From NCBI RefSeq assembly GCF_000472545.1, contig NZ_AWZV01000013.1, forward strand, positions 103,548-167,547: DNA of 64,000 nucleotides, read 5' to 3'. Under the pieces are notes generated by a model. The model was not told the origin of the DNA. It did no database searches and worked only from the letters and a program-made list of their open reading frames with translations. Position 1 is the stretch's first letter, and each line of letters starts with the position of its first letter. Shown one piece after another: positions 8,387 to 16,603 of this stretch. Source of the stretch: Burkholderia sp. WSM2232. Its GTDB lineage: Bacteria > Pseudomonadota > Gammaproteobacteria > Burkholderiales > Burkholderiaceae. The translations under genes were made by a program, and so were the position numbers.

Positions 8387-8534
8387 TGAGCCCCGTGCGT
8401 CTCTTCTGATCGGGACGTTCCAGGGGGAAATTCCTGTAGCGCGCGGAATAAAGACATCGTAGTGTCACGGGGGCGCAAGACTCTGCGAGCACAATCGCAC
8501 ATACAAGAGACCAAAAACACGGTACGGGGTAAGC

Positions 8535-9041
8535 GTGACAAAGAAATATAAAGTGCTGTTTCTGTGCCGCGAGAATTCAGCACGCAGCATCATGGCCGAA
8601 GCCCTGCTGCGAGAGTTGGCAGGACATCGGTTCGAAGCATTCAGCGCCGGGCCCGAGCCGGCGGTGCGAATTCATCCGTTGACGGTCGCGCAATTGCGGC
8701 CCGGCGTTTCCGACCTGGGTAGGCTTTGCCCCAAAAGCTGGCTGGAGTTTACCGGCGAATGGGCGCCGCGCATGGACCTCGTGGTCGCGCTGGACGACGG
8801 CGTTGTCGCTCCCCATGCCCCTGCCTTTCCAGGCAACCCTGCGTTTTGCGAGTGGAATCTCGCCAATCCGCTCGCGGACTTTCTTTCCGAGCCGGACCGG
8901 ATTCGTCTGTTCGAGAAGGTGTTCTGGCAAATCGTGCGTCAGTTAAGCGCCCTTATCGAGGCGCCGCAAAATGACGCGATGCCGGCGCGAGCGACGCCGC
9001 AGTGCAAGCCGTCGTGCACTGGCCAGTTTGCCAACCTGTAA
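8535..9041 (+). CDS. Low-molecular-weight phosphatase / arsenate reductase-like protein
   Basis: The P-loop CRENSARS (Cys11, Arg17) is the C-x5-R catalytic loop shared by LMW tyrosine phosphatases and thioredoxin-coupled ArsC. The fold core lies in residues 5-140. The second conserved segment reads EWNLANPL where a DP-containing motif is usual, so the general acid is uncertain. The C-terminal 25 residues contain a C-x3-C pair (KPSC region), which could be redox-active. The start is the GTG at 8535. No ars genes are adjacent. Confidence 0.75.
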   Translation: MTKKYKVLFLCRENSARSIMAEALLRELAGHRFEAFSAGPEPAVRIHPLTVAQLRPGVSDLGRLCPKSWLEFTGEWAPRMDLVVALDDGVVAPHAPAFPGNPAFCEWNLANPLADFLSEPDRIRLFEKVFWQIVRQLSALIEAPQNDAMPARATPQCKPSCTGQFANL

Positions 9042-9092
9042 TGTGCCGCAATAGCGCGGCGCTTGCCGCGGAGGGTTGTGCTGGCGGTGGTC

Positions 9093-9419
9093 TTAGTGGT
9101 CGCTATGACGCGCGAGCGGGCTGCCGGCGAACGGGTCGTTCTTCCAGTCGACGCGCTTTTGGGGCTGTGAAGCCGGCGCGGGCGGGGCCGATAATTCGAA
9201 GTGGTCGATTGATTGACCGGCACTGATTGCCTGCTTGAGCCATTGAGGCATTTCGCCCTGGCCGTCCCAGCTGTCTCCCGTCGCGCTACGGTAGCGAGCG
9301 TTCTTTTGCGCGGCTGGTTCGGCTGCCAATACGGCGGCAAGGTCTTCTGGTTTGATGCCAAACTCTTCCATGCGATGGCGGAGATACGCAATCATGCTAT
9401 CTCGCTTCCTTTCGTCCAT
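9093..9419 (-). CDS. H-NS-family nucleoid protein, short form
   Basis: The 108-aa protein has a short N-terminal helix (about 8-30) and a C-terminal H-NS-type DNA-binding segment YRSATGDSWDGQGEMPQWL (about 43-61), followed by AGQSIDHFEL. The usual basic GRGR AT-hook-like loop reads GQGE, so DNA affinity or specificity may differ. It probably acts in transcription silencing or as a modulator of full-length H-NS proteins. An alternative start exists eight residues in. An AAGGA site supports the start at 9419. Confidence 0.7.
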   Translation of the reverse strand: MDERKRDSMIAYLRHRMEEFGIKPEDLAAVLAAEPAAQKNARYRSATGDSWDGQGEMPQWLKQAISAGQSIDHFELSAPPAPASQPQKRVDWKNDPFAGSPLARHSDH

Positions 9420-10029
9420 AAGATATTCGTCCTTCTAAAGCGTCCAGCGTTCTGTCAAATGCAGATTGCGAGGAAAACCCGCGAGAGCTTGGAGTCCATT
9501 TAAATGGCGCCGGTCCGCGGTGAGGTTATTAATCAAAATTGGAAAAGCGCTGGTGGCGATGCACTGATTTTGGGCGGCCGACCTCGCATCCACGCTCCGT
9601 CTTTCGACGGCGTTTGTGCCGGGCCATTCTTGTGGTTGTGTCGTCATCATAACGCACTGCGAGCGCAATGCACGCACCGTTTGTACTGATTTTGACGGAT
9701 TTGAATGTGATGCGGAGATTTCGTCGCTCGTCCGGGGCCTGGTTCAACGGTCCGGTTCGCCGGTTGAATTCCGCGCCGCCCGAACTATAAAAGAATGAGC
9801 GGAGAGGACAATCCGTGTTTTCCAGGCTGAGCGCCGATCTGCATTCTCAGTACGCGTGTGCGGCGCCCGGCTCGGCGCGGGCGGCTCGTTGAGCGTTTCA
9901 TTCGACGAGTCGATGCAGCAGGCCCGCGTCTCGATGTGTTTACCGTCGCCCCAATAGGGCACTGGCTTTTACACGGACCGATTCTCGAAGAGGGAGGACA
10001 CTGCTGCGCCGGATTCAAGGAGTCTGGAG
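9420..10029. other. Intergenic region without a supported gene
   Basis: This is 610 bp between the divergent H-NS-type gene and the small exported protein. It has AT-richer patches and a perfect 12-bp palindrome CCATTTAAATGG at 9496-9507, about 80 bp upstream of the H-NS-type start. That palindrome is a possible operator. Short open frames here have no convincing ribosome binding site. Confidence 0.5.
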
Positions 10030-10350
10030 ATGAAACTACGTATATTGATGGCAGTGGTGAGCGCCATTCTTTTTCTAGCACCACGCGCCGCAAGCGCGGA
10101 CGACCTCGCCCCGCAGCCGGGCGTCGGCACGGCGGCCGGCACATCGTCGGGTCACAGGCTGATGCAGCATGCGAACGAGTCGGCCCAGGCCACCACGGAC
10201 GTGCCGTTGAGCGAACCCGCAGGAGCGGCTTCGCCGTCGGCACAAAACGTCGCTTACGGAGGCGTGGCAGCGGGACGCTCAGAAGCGGGCGGCCGGCAAA
10301 ATATGCCATGCCCGAGCGGGCCGCAATGCAGGATTTACTTCGGCCAATAA
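10030..10350 (+). CDS. Small exported hypothetical protein, 106 aa
   Basis: MKLRILMAVVSAILFLAPRAASA is a typical Sec signal peptide with cleavage after ASA (about residue 23). The mature 83 residues are Ala/Ser/Gly-rich and disordered. They end with two Cys in PCPSGPQCRIYFGQ, which could form a small disulphide loop. A good AAGGAGTCTGGAG ribosome site precedes the ATG. I do not recognise a family. Confidence 0.65.
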   Translation: MKLRILMAVVSAILFLAPRAASADDLAPQPGVGTAAGTSSGHRLMQHANESAQATTDVPLSEPAGAASPSAQNVAYGGVAAGRSEAGGRQNMPCPSGPQCRIYFGQ

Positions 10351-10404
10351 AGCGCGCACGCGACTGCCCAGGCAGAGCCGGAGTCGCATCGCCTGATCGC
10401 TACT

Positions 10405-10677
10405 TCATGCGAGCGCAGTGTGAGCCGCTGGATCTTCGGTACTTTCGACAATGCGGCTCACCACTGCCGCCACACCCGGCCCCTGCACGGCCGCGCGCTC
10501 GCCGAAGCGCCGAAACTCGTTTAGCAGCGAGCGCCACGACGCATGCCAGCGCGTTTCCTTGATCAGATTGCCTGACGGATCGGCGATTCGCAGCACGCCG
10601 TTGTCGGGATAGAAAGTCAGAGTGACCGGCATGCCGTCGATCACGCAGGTCGCGGTGCAGGGACGCGTGCTAACCAT
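10405..10677 (-). CDS. Hypothetical protein, 90 aa
   Basis: The first half (about residues 1-50) is beta-rich with LTFYPDNGVLRIADPSGN, followed by a helical half with FRRFGERAAVQG. The frame extends 17 codons upstream, but AAAGGA eight bases before the ATG at 10677 fixes the start. It is convergent with the small exported protein (ends 10350). No family is recognised. Confidence 0.55.
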   Translation of the reverse strand: MVSTRPCTATCVIDGMPVTLTFYPDNGVLRIADPSGNLIKETRWHASWRSLLNEFRRFGERAAVQGPGVAAVVSRIVESTEDPAAHTALA

Positions 10678-11025
10678 AGTCAATGTCCTTTGATTGTGCG
10701 ATGAGTGCATCTGGATGCTGTCGAGCATTCAGCAAGGGGCATGCCTGGGATTGTCGCGTGGTTTCGCGCGCGCATTTGAGCGCCGAAATAACCCCACCCG
10801 CAACCGCAATTTTCCGCAGTCTTGAGCGAACGATTTAATAGGATGCTAAGGTGTATTCCGTTCTCGGATGCACCACCGCTTCATCGTTCCGACCGTGTAA
10901 AAGCAGGCCACCCAGCCTGCTTTTTTTGCTCGTGCGCTATCGTGCTCGCGTGCGAACGCCACGGTGATTAGCGCGGTGCAGCCGCTCCAATCACATTCGT
11001 TGTTCGTAACCCGCCAAACAATACT
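10678..11025. other. Divergent intergenic region
   Basis: This 348-bp region separates a minus-strand hypothetical gene from the MFS exporter. It contains the orphan terminator at 10902-10927 and an AT-rich patch (TTTAATAGGATGCTAAGGTGTATT, around 10835-10858) that may be promoter DNA. I cannot pair clean -35/-10 boxes. Confidence 0.4.
10902..10927 (+). terminator. Orphan intrinsic terminator
   Basis: AGCAGGC (10902-10908) pairs with GCCTGCT (10915-10921) over a 6-nt loop and runs into TTTTTTT (10921-10927). No plus-strand gene ends upstream within 500 bp, so it ends either a short transcript or an attenuated leader of the MFS gene that starts at 11026. Confidence 0.7.
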
Positions 11026-12288
11026 ATGTTGAGAGAAGACAAACTGCCGGCGAGCGCGGTCGCGCCCGACGACCGCGCGGCGTCGCCCCTGCGTTCATGG
11101 CTCGCGGTCGTGGCCGTTGCAATCGGCGCCTTCGCGTTCGTCACCACCGAATTTCTGCCCGTTGGACTTTTGCCGCGCATTGCCGCCGATCTGGGCGTGT
11201 CCCCCGGCACGGCCGGTTTGATGGTCACCGTGCCTGGCGTTATCGCGGCGATCTCGGCGCCTGGCCTCATGCTGGTCGCCGGCCGCATGGATCGGCGGCT
11301 CGTATTTCTGCTGCTCACGGCTTTACTGTTGGCGTCTAATCTGATTTCGGCACTGGCGCCGAACTTCATCCTGATGCTGGTGGGACGCGCGTTGCTCGGC
11401 GCTGCGTTGGGCGGCTTCTGGACGCTTGCCACCGCGGCCTCCGGGCGGCTCGTGCAACCCAAAGATTCGGCGCGTGCCATGGCGACAATTCTCACCGGCG
11501 TGACCTGTGCAACGGTGATCGGCGTGCCGCTCGGGACCTTTATCGCCAGCTTCGCGTCATGGCGCGCGTCGTTCATGGCAACGGGCGGACTCGTTGCAAG
11601 CGCGCTGATCGCGCAGTTCCTGTTCGTGCCGTCGTTGCCGTCGAACACCGCGTTGCGTCTGCACGACCTCGTTTCGCTGCTGCGCAGGCCGCATCCGCGT
11701 CGCAGCCTGGTGATGGTCGGGCTCGTATTCGGCGCCCATTTTTCGTCGTACACGTACATCACGCCGTTTCTGCTGCACAACGCGAACCTGAGTATGCCAA
11801 CTATTACGTGGTTGTTGCTCGGCTTCGGCATCATTGGGTTCTTTTCGAACTTCGCAGTTTCGTCCACGGTTACGCGCAGCCTCAAGATCTCGCTCGGCGC
11901 GATGATTTCGCTGCTGATGTTCGCGCTTGTCCTGCTGCCCACGCTGCAACAGTCGTCTGCTGGCGTCGTCGCGCTCGTGCTCGCGTGGGGCGTGGCGTTC
12001 GGCGCGTTGCCGCTTTGCTTCAGCATGTGGATTCAGCGCGCCACGCCCGATTCGCCCGAAGCCGGCTCCGCGCTGTTCGTGAGCATCATTCAGGTGGCGA
12101 TCGCGGTGGGCTCTCTGGTGGGCGGTATTGTGGTCGATCAGGTGGGAATTGCCACGGATTTCCTGTTCGGCAGCGGTCTCGCGTTGCTCGGCCTTGCGGC
12201 GCTCGTCAGCTTCGGCAGAAGCGGTCAGGCGAAGCCCGCACCGAAAACAGTGGCATGCCGCGAATGCAGCACCGCGTGCAGCGAGTAA
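11026..12288 (+). CDS. MFS transporter, DHA1 family (AraJ/NepI-like)
   Basis: The 420-aa protein has about 12 hydrophobic segments and the DHA1 signatures: TTEFLPVGLLPRIAADLGVSPGTAG in TM1-loop (about 39-63), RALLGAALGGFW in TM4, and a central cytoplasmic loop with RRPHPRR. The N-terminal TEFLPVGLLP motif is typical of sugar and purine-nucleoside efflux proteins. It is therefore a probable proton-driven exporter in the inner membrane. The C-terminus has a CREC-x4-C cluster that is unusual for the family. The gene stands alone. Confidence 0.85.
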   Translation: MLREDKLPASAVAPDDRAASPLRSWLAVVAVAIGAFAFVTTEFLPVGLLPRIAADLGVSPGTAGLMVTVPGVIAAISAPGLMLVAGRMDRRLVFLLLTALLLASNLISALAPNFILMLVGRALLGAALGGFWTLATAASGRLVQPKDSARAMATILTGVTCATVIGVPLGTFIASFASWRASFMATGGLVASALIAQFLFVPSLPSNTALRLHDLVSLLRRPHPRRSLVMVGLVFGAHFSSYTYITPFLLHNANLSMPTITWLLLGFGIIGFFSNFAVSSTVTRSLKISLGAMISLLMFALVLLPTLQQSSAGVVALVLAWGVAFGALPLCFSMWIQRATPDSPEAGSALFVSIIQVAIAVGSLVGGIVVDQVGIATDFLFGSGLALLGLAALVSFGRSGQAKPAPKTVACRECSTACSE

Positions 12289-12387
12289 TCGCGCAAGCCG
12301 GGCGCACGAGTGTTGAAATTCGCGCGAGCGCCCGCAATTTCCGTTGCTAACTACCTGTGCGCTATATGCCTGCATATACGTTCGGGA

Positions 12388-12768
12388 ATGCCGACAACCG
12401 AAGCAACACGTAAAGACAGGCGGATGAAAAAGGTTACTTCCCGACTACCCCCAGCCAAACGCGCCGAACTGCTGTGCTTTCTGGTCGCGATCGCAGCGGC
12501 GTCGTATGCGCTCAGTGCGGAGTGGCGCGTGGATCACGTCGTCCAGTGCTGCCGCCAATGGCTCGCCAGGAACAGCGCGCGCATGCATTGGCTCGAGCGG
12601 CTGCGCATCGGGCAACTTGCGCTGAAGATCGCGAGCCAGGACCTGCTGAACGCGGGCGTCGCAGTGCGCCTCTCGAACGTGCAGGCGCTCTTCACGAGCG
12701 AGCTGGAGTTGAACGAAGCCAGCACGATGGTTCAGCGCATGATGGCGCTCTGCCAGGAAGCGATCTGA
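12388..12768 (+). CDS. Hypothetical protein, 126 aa
   Basis: The protein has a basic N-terminus, one hydrophobic stretch (about 25-40, ELLCFLVAIAAASYAL) and a helical C-terminal half with VQALFTSELELNEASTMVQRMMALCQEAI. Starts at 12388 or 12424 are possible; both have weak ribosome sites. No family is recognised. It lies 100 bp after the MFS gene on the same strand. Confidence 0.5.
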   Translation: MPTTEATRKDRRMKKVTSRLPPAKRAELLCFLVAIAAASYALSAEWRVDHVVQCCRQWLARNSARMHWLERLRIGQLALKIASQDLLNAGVAVRLSNVQALFTSELELNEASTMVQRMMALCQEAI

Positions 12769-12859
12769 ATCGGCTAGTTGACGATGCGTATTGCGCAGCG
12801 CGCGTGCGGTTCGGCGCGCGCTGCGCCACTTCATGCAAAGCCTGAGCAGGCGCTCACGC

Positions 12860-13354
12860 TCACGTAATCAGCCCGGCGAAGTGCACGCAGTTGCCCTGAG
12901 CGTCGACGGCAATGCTCATGCCCTCGGCGTTCAGGTTCACTGTGGGCTGAGTGCCCGGCGTGCTGCTGACCGTTACGGCGATCGGTATGTACTCCGCCCC
13001 GTCGAAATCGAGGGTTTGGCCGGGGTGGCTGTCGCTGACCGCCGACAGTTGCTTGAGCAGCGGCGCCGTCAGAAACACGATAGTCGACAGACCAGTCGGC
13101 CAAAGCTCGCTCCACCGTGCGTCTGAACTCAGGGTCGCAGAGGCCACGAAGCGCGGCTCGGTCTCGTTGTTGATCGGCAGGTTCGCTGTGGTCATCCAGG
13201 CGGCGAACGCCAGGTTGATGTCCAGCTCCGGAACGTGCTGCTGCGTGAGCCATGCACGCAGCGAGTTCGGCCCGGTTGCAAGGCACATCATCTCGAATGC
13301 TTCTTCGCCATACGGCCGGACGTGCTTGATCAGAAAGTCTGCTGAGATACCCAT
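12860..13354 (-). CDS. Unknown protein, 164 aa, next to the R-body locus
   Basis: An AAGGAG site lies upstream of the ATG at 13354. The N-terminal half (about 1-55) is helical with MGISADFLIKHVRP. The C-terminal part is beta-rich and ends with ...VDAQGNCVHFAGLIT. There is no signal peptide or membrane segment. It is the second gene of a two-gene unit with 13435-13899 (81-bp gap). I know of no domain assignment. Its position beside the Reb genes suggests, but does not show, a role in R-body formation. Confidence 0.7.
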   Translation of the reverse strand: MGISADFLIKHVRPYGEEAFEMMCLATGPNSLRAWLTQQHVPELDINLAFAAWMTTANLPINNETEPRFVASATLSSDARWSELWPTGLSTIVFLTAPLLKQLSAVSDSHPGQTLDFDGAEYIPIAVTVSSTPGTQPTVNLNAEGMSIAVDAQGNCVHFAGLIT

Positions 13355-13434
13355 GTTGAACTCCTTAATGCGTCGTGCGAGTGATTGGGCGCTTGCGGGA
13401 AAACGTTCGCCGCAGCCGGGGCCATGCCATGCGG

Positions 13435-13899
13435 TCAATTGGCGTTCTTCAGTTCGACGGGGCCTTCGGAGGTGCCCGTTGCCGCTTCCAGATGAACGAT
13501 GTCGCCGAGCATGGGCGCCACGCCGTTGACCACGCGCGCGTTGACGATGACCGTGCCGTTGCTGAACTTCTCGACGGAGTAGCTCGTCGTCATGCGGTCC
13601 ACTTTCATCGATGCATTCACGTAGCGCAAACCCGTCAGCACAATGTTCCATTGCGGCTGGCCGCGATATTCGCCGATGGTCGCGAAGGCGGGCGTGCTGA
13701 AAATCGTCGGTCCGTACGAATGATTGATGACGGCGCGTTCGATCAGGTCCACTAGCTCGGCCCATCGGATGCCATAGATCACGGTGCTCGCCCGTGCCGG
13801 CGGGTAGTCGCCGAAGCGCTCGCGCGCGGCCTGCGCGGCGAGCTCGGGAATATCGGTTTCATAAAAGTGCTTGTCGAGAAATTCGAATTCACTAGGCAT
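13435..13899 (-). CDS. Unknown protein, 154 aa, next to the R-body locus
   Basis: It starts at the ATG at 13899 behind GGGAG. The N-terminus is acidic (EFEFLDKHFYETD), residues 55-110 look like alternating strands (TIFSTPAFATIG, WNIVLTGLRYVNASMKV), and the end is GPVELKNAN. No Cys, signal peptide or membrane segment is seen. It is divergent from the Crp/Fnr regulator and upstream of the 164-aa gene, so the pair may be that regulator's target. Confidence 0.7.
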   Translation of the reverse strand: MPSEFEFLDKHFYETDIPELAAQAARERFGDYPPARASTVIYGIRWAELVDLIERAVINHSYGPTIFSTPAFATIGEYRGQPQWNIVLTGLRYVNASMKVDRMTTSYSVEKFSNGTVIVNARVVNGVAPMLGDIVHLEAATGTSEGPVELKNAN

Positions 13900-14129
13900 G
13901 TCTTTCTCCCTGACGAGTGCCGGAATCAATGCGCATAGGCGCGGCGGGCCGGATGGCCAGTGTTCGTGCTACGCCGGTATGAACGCGCCGAAAGACGCTT
14001 TGTGAAGTCACGCCGCCACCGCCCGCGTGCGGCATACTGTGCGCATAATCGTATGACGATTGATTCACGCCAGGCCGAATCGAACGTTCAACGTGTTCCG
14101 CCAGAAGAGCACGCCGGGGGCAAGAAAAA

Positions 14130-14870
14130 GTGGAATCAACAGCACGCAATGCAACCGCAGATGCCGGTTTTTCCAGGACCGAAAACCGGCAAGCACTACT
14201 GAGGCAGTCGAAGCTTTTCCGCGACATGCCCGAGTCTTTGATCCATCACGTTGCATCGCATGTCGTGGAGCGACGGCTGGAAGATGGCGAGGCGCTCTTC
14301 CTCAAACACGATCCCGACGACTTCGTTGCGCTCGTCGTCTCGGGGCGTCTTTATACGCTGCTCTACGGCCCCGACGGCAGGGAACTGATTACCGAGAGCG
14401 CCGAGCCTGGCGAGGTGGTCGGCGAAACCGCTCTTGTCGATGCGAGCCGCCGTCAGGCGGCAGCATTCGCGTGCGGACCGACGCGCGTGTTGCTGCTATG
14501 GCGGCGCCACTTTCCTCAATTGACGAAAGAGCCGCTATTCATCCAGCGCCTCTTGATGCTTCTGTGCGACAAGGTGCGCAAGGCCGCAGCGTTTATCGAA
14601 TCGGTCTGCCTTTACCGGCTTGAATCGCGTCTTGCGCGCCATCTCATCTCGGCAATCGATCAATGCGGCCGGGCAGAACTCGGCGGCATTGTCGTGCCGC
14701 TGCCGCCCAGCCAAAGCAATCTCGCGGCCATGGTGAACGTGAGCCGCCCGAAGCTCAATGCGCAATTGCAAGCCTGGCGGCGCGACGGAGTCATCAGCTG
14801 GACGCACGACACCTTGCTGATAGCCGACGTCGATCATCTGCGCTCGGTCGCGTACATCTCCATTACCTGA
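14130..14870 (+). CDS. Crp/Fnr-family transcriptional regulator
   Basis: The 246-aa protein has a cyclic-nucleotide-binding-like beta barrel (about 25-140; LEDGEALFLKHDPDDFVALVVSGRL, GEVVGETALVD) and a C-terminal winged helix (about 170-235) with recognition helix SQSNLAAMVNVSRPKLNAQL. The Fnr N-terminal Cys cluster is missing, so it is not an iron-sulphur oxygen sensor. The start is the GTG at 14130. It sits between the unknown gene pair and the Reb cluster and may control either. Confidence 0.85.
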   Translation: MESTARNATADAGFSRTENRQALLRQSKLFRDMPESLIHHVASHVVERRLEDGEALFLKHDPDDFVALVVSGRLYTLLYGPDGRELITESAEPGEVVGETALVDASRRQAAAFACGPTRVLLLWRRHFPQLTKEPLFIQRLLMLLCDKVRKAAAFIESVCLYRLESRLARHLISAIDQCGRAELGGIVVPLPPSQSNLAAMVNVSRPKLNAQLQAWRRDGVISWTHDTLLIADVDHLRSVAYISIT

Positions 14871-15058
14871 GCGCGTGCCGCTCGCCGTTTGCCGATCCGC
14901 CCGGCCGGGGTCTGCGCGCGGCATGCAGCGCGCGGCGCACCCTCGTGTCCGTGCGTGGATGCGTGCAAACGTTGCGTTGAACAAAGAAGGGAATGACGAA
15001 ACAGGAGGGAACGACTCGCGCCGGAGAGCGTTTCGCTGCTCCGGCGCGTGGCAGCGCG

Positions 15059-15400
15059 TCAGATTGCGCTGGTGCTAGGCGGGTTCAGCGCATTGAGGAT
15101 CGTCAGAAGGCTCGTCAGGTTGTCGCTGACACCAGTCTGCGCGACCTTTTCGGTGGCCCCGGCCGCCGCGGTGGTGTCGAGCGTGTAGACCTGCATGACG
15201 CCCTGGTTGGCGGCAGCCTGCGACAGCGTGTTCTGCTGCTGCTGCGAGGACACGGCGTTCTGGAAGAGAATGCCCGTGGAATGCGCCATCGTTTGATACA
15301 GCGAGCCCATTGCCATTGCGGGCGCTTCTGCGACAACCTTGACGTTCGACTGCGTGACGGCATCGGTTATCTGATTGTTGACGGCTGTGGGAAAGGCCAT
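15059..15400 (-). CDS. rebB: RebB family R-body structural protein
   Basis: The 113-aa protein has the RebB signature VNNQITDAVTQSNVKVVAEAPAMAMG (about 7-32) and the following YQTMAHSTGILFQNAVSSQQQQNTL. R-bodies are ribbons of small Reb proteins that coil in the cytoplasm and extend abruptly on stimulus. It is about 85% identical by eye to the next gene (15474-15800), differing mainly in the C-terminal tail (NPPSTSAI), which suggests recent tandem duplication. Strong CAGGAG ribosome site. Last gene of the minus-strand reb series. Confidence 0.88.
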   Translation of the reverse strand: MAFPTAVNNQITDAVTQSNVKVVAEAPAMAMGSLYQTMAHSTGILFQNAVSSQQQQNTLSQAAANQGVMQVYTLDTTAAAGATEKVAQTGVSDNLTSLLTILNALNPPSTSAI

Positions 15401-15473
15401 TGCTATGCTCCTGGGTTCAAGGTAAAGACGGAGATCGAGCCGCTACGCTTGCGCGTGGCGGAACTGCCGGGCG

Positions 15474-15800
15474 TTATCGACGGCGGAAGGCGTTGAGCAC
15501 CGTGAGCAGGCTCGTCAGGTTGTCGGCAACGCCGGTCTGTGCGACCTTCTCCGTGGCGCCTGCAGCGGCCGTCGTATCGACGCTGTAAATCTGCATCACG
15601 CCCTGGTTCGTGGCCGCCTGCGTCAGCGTGTTCTGTTGCTGCTGCGCCGACACCGCGTTCTCGAACAGAATGCCGGTCGAGTGGGCCATGGTCTGATAGA
15701 TCGAGCCCATCGCCATGGCCGGCGCTTCGCCGACCACCTTGACGTTCGACTGAGTGACGGCGTCGGTGACCTGATCGTTGACGGAAGTGGGAAATGCCAT
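15474..15800 (-). CDS. rebB: RebB family R-body structural protein
   Basis: The 108-aa second RebB copy has VNDQVTDAVTQSNVKVVGEAPAMAMG and ends in FRRR. The start is the ATG at 15800 behind AAGGAG; the frame extends upstream, but that extension is Arg/Asn-rich and overlaps the next gene. Its long matching stretch with 15059-15400 includes the Gln-rich QQQQNTL loop. Two near-identical subunits suggest high-level expression or a two-component ribbon. Confidence 0.88.
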   Translation of the reverse strand: MAFPTSVNDQVTDAVTQSNVKVVGEAPAMAMGSIYQTMAHSTGILFENAVSAQQQQNTLTQAATNQGVMQIYSVDTTAAAGATEKVAQTGVADNLTSLLTVLNAFRRR

Positions 15801-15817
15801 TTTCGAACTCCTTCGGT

Positions 15818-16504
15818 TTAGTGCGCGGCGGGTGTCGCGCTGGTTGCATGAACGTCCTCTGAGGGACTCTGTGAAGCGGGTGTCGGTGTCGGTGTGGATT
15901 CGTTTGCTGTCGTTGCCGTTGCCGTTGCAGAAGCCGGAGCCGGAGCCGCGTTCGCCGCGTTGTCCAGTTGCGCGAGTGCGCTTGCCAGTTGCCGCTGCAA
16001 CGGACCAAAGTAACGCTCGAAGCACTGCTCGACTTCCGTCTTGACAAGATTGGCGAGGCGGTCCGCAATCTGCGGCAACGCCAGTTGCGCGGCGGGCGGC
16101 AGGCCGCTCGCCGGGGTCACGAGCATCGACGGGCGCAGATCGTTGAGCGATTGCGCCGTTTCTACGATCTTCAGAATCGCCTGCTCCTCGCGTTCCTGTG
16201 CTTGCAGCGCTTGCGCTGCGGTCGCCTTCAGCTTCTGCAAGACCTCGCGGATCAGCGACTCGGAACGCTGCCTGCCTTCGTTGAGCGCTTGCGCTGCTTG
16301 CAACCTTGCGTGGACGGCCGGGTCGGTGGAGGCGGCCGCACTCGCCACCGCACTCGCCACCGCGCTTTGCCCCGGCTGTTCCTTTGCCGTGGATTGCTGG
16401 AATTGCTCCAGCTCCGCCAGTTCAGCGGCGGTGAGCGGGCGTTGCAGCCAGGTCGTGGCGAGACGGCGAAGCGACGCTAATGCGTCTGGGTCGGAATTGC
16501 TCAT
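15818..16504 (-). CDS. R-body locus coiled-coil protein, 228 aa
   Basis: The N-terminus (1-40) is helical with LRRLATTWLQRPLTAAELAELEQF. A long coiled coil spans about 65-115 (LQAAQALNEGRQRSESLIREVLQKLKATAAQALQAQEREEQ). Another helical block covers about 140-185 with QIADRLANLVKTEVEQCFERYFG, and the tail (190-228) is Ala/Thr/Pro-rich. It lies in the reb series 17 bp upstream of a RebB gene with its own CAGGAG site. No known domain; assembly, scaffold or regulatory roles are guesses. Confidence 0.75.
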   Translation of the reverse strand: MSNSDPDALASLRRLATTWLQRPLTAAELAELEQFQQSTAKEQPGQSAVASAVASAAASTDPAVHARLQAAQALNEGRQRSESLIREVLQKLKATAAQALQAQEREEQAILKIVETAQSLNDLRPSMLVTPASGLPPAAQLALPQIADRLANLVKTEVEQCFERYFGPLQRQLASALAQLDNAANAAPAPASATATATTANESTPTPTPASQSPSEDVHATSATPAAH

Positions 16505-16603
16505 CGGTATGCTCCTGATAGTTTCGGCTCGTGACCGGCGAAGCCCGTGAAAGCGGGTCGGTCAACTGGGCCAACCAGGCCAACGCAGCAGCAGCGCGCC
16601 GCG

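Noticed and set aside
13355..13765. N-terminal extension of the 164-aa gene overlapping the 154-aa gene
   Set aside because: AAGGAG stands before the ATG at 13354, and the extension is an Arg/His-rich shadow of the upstream gene.
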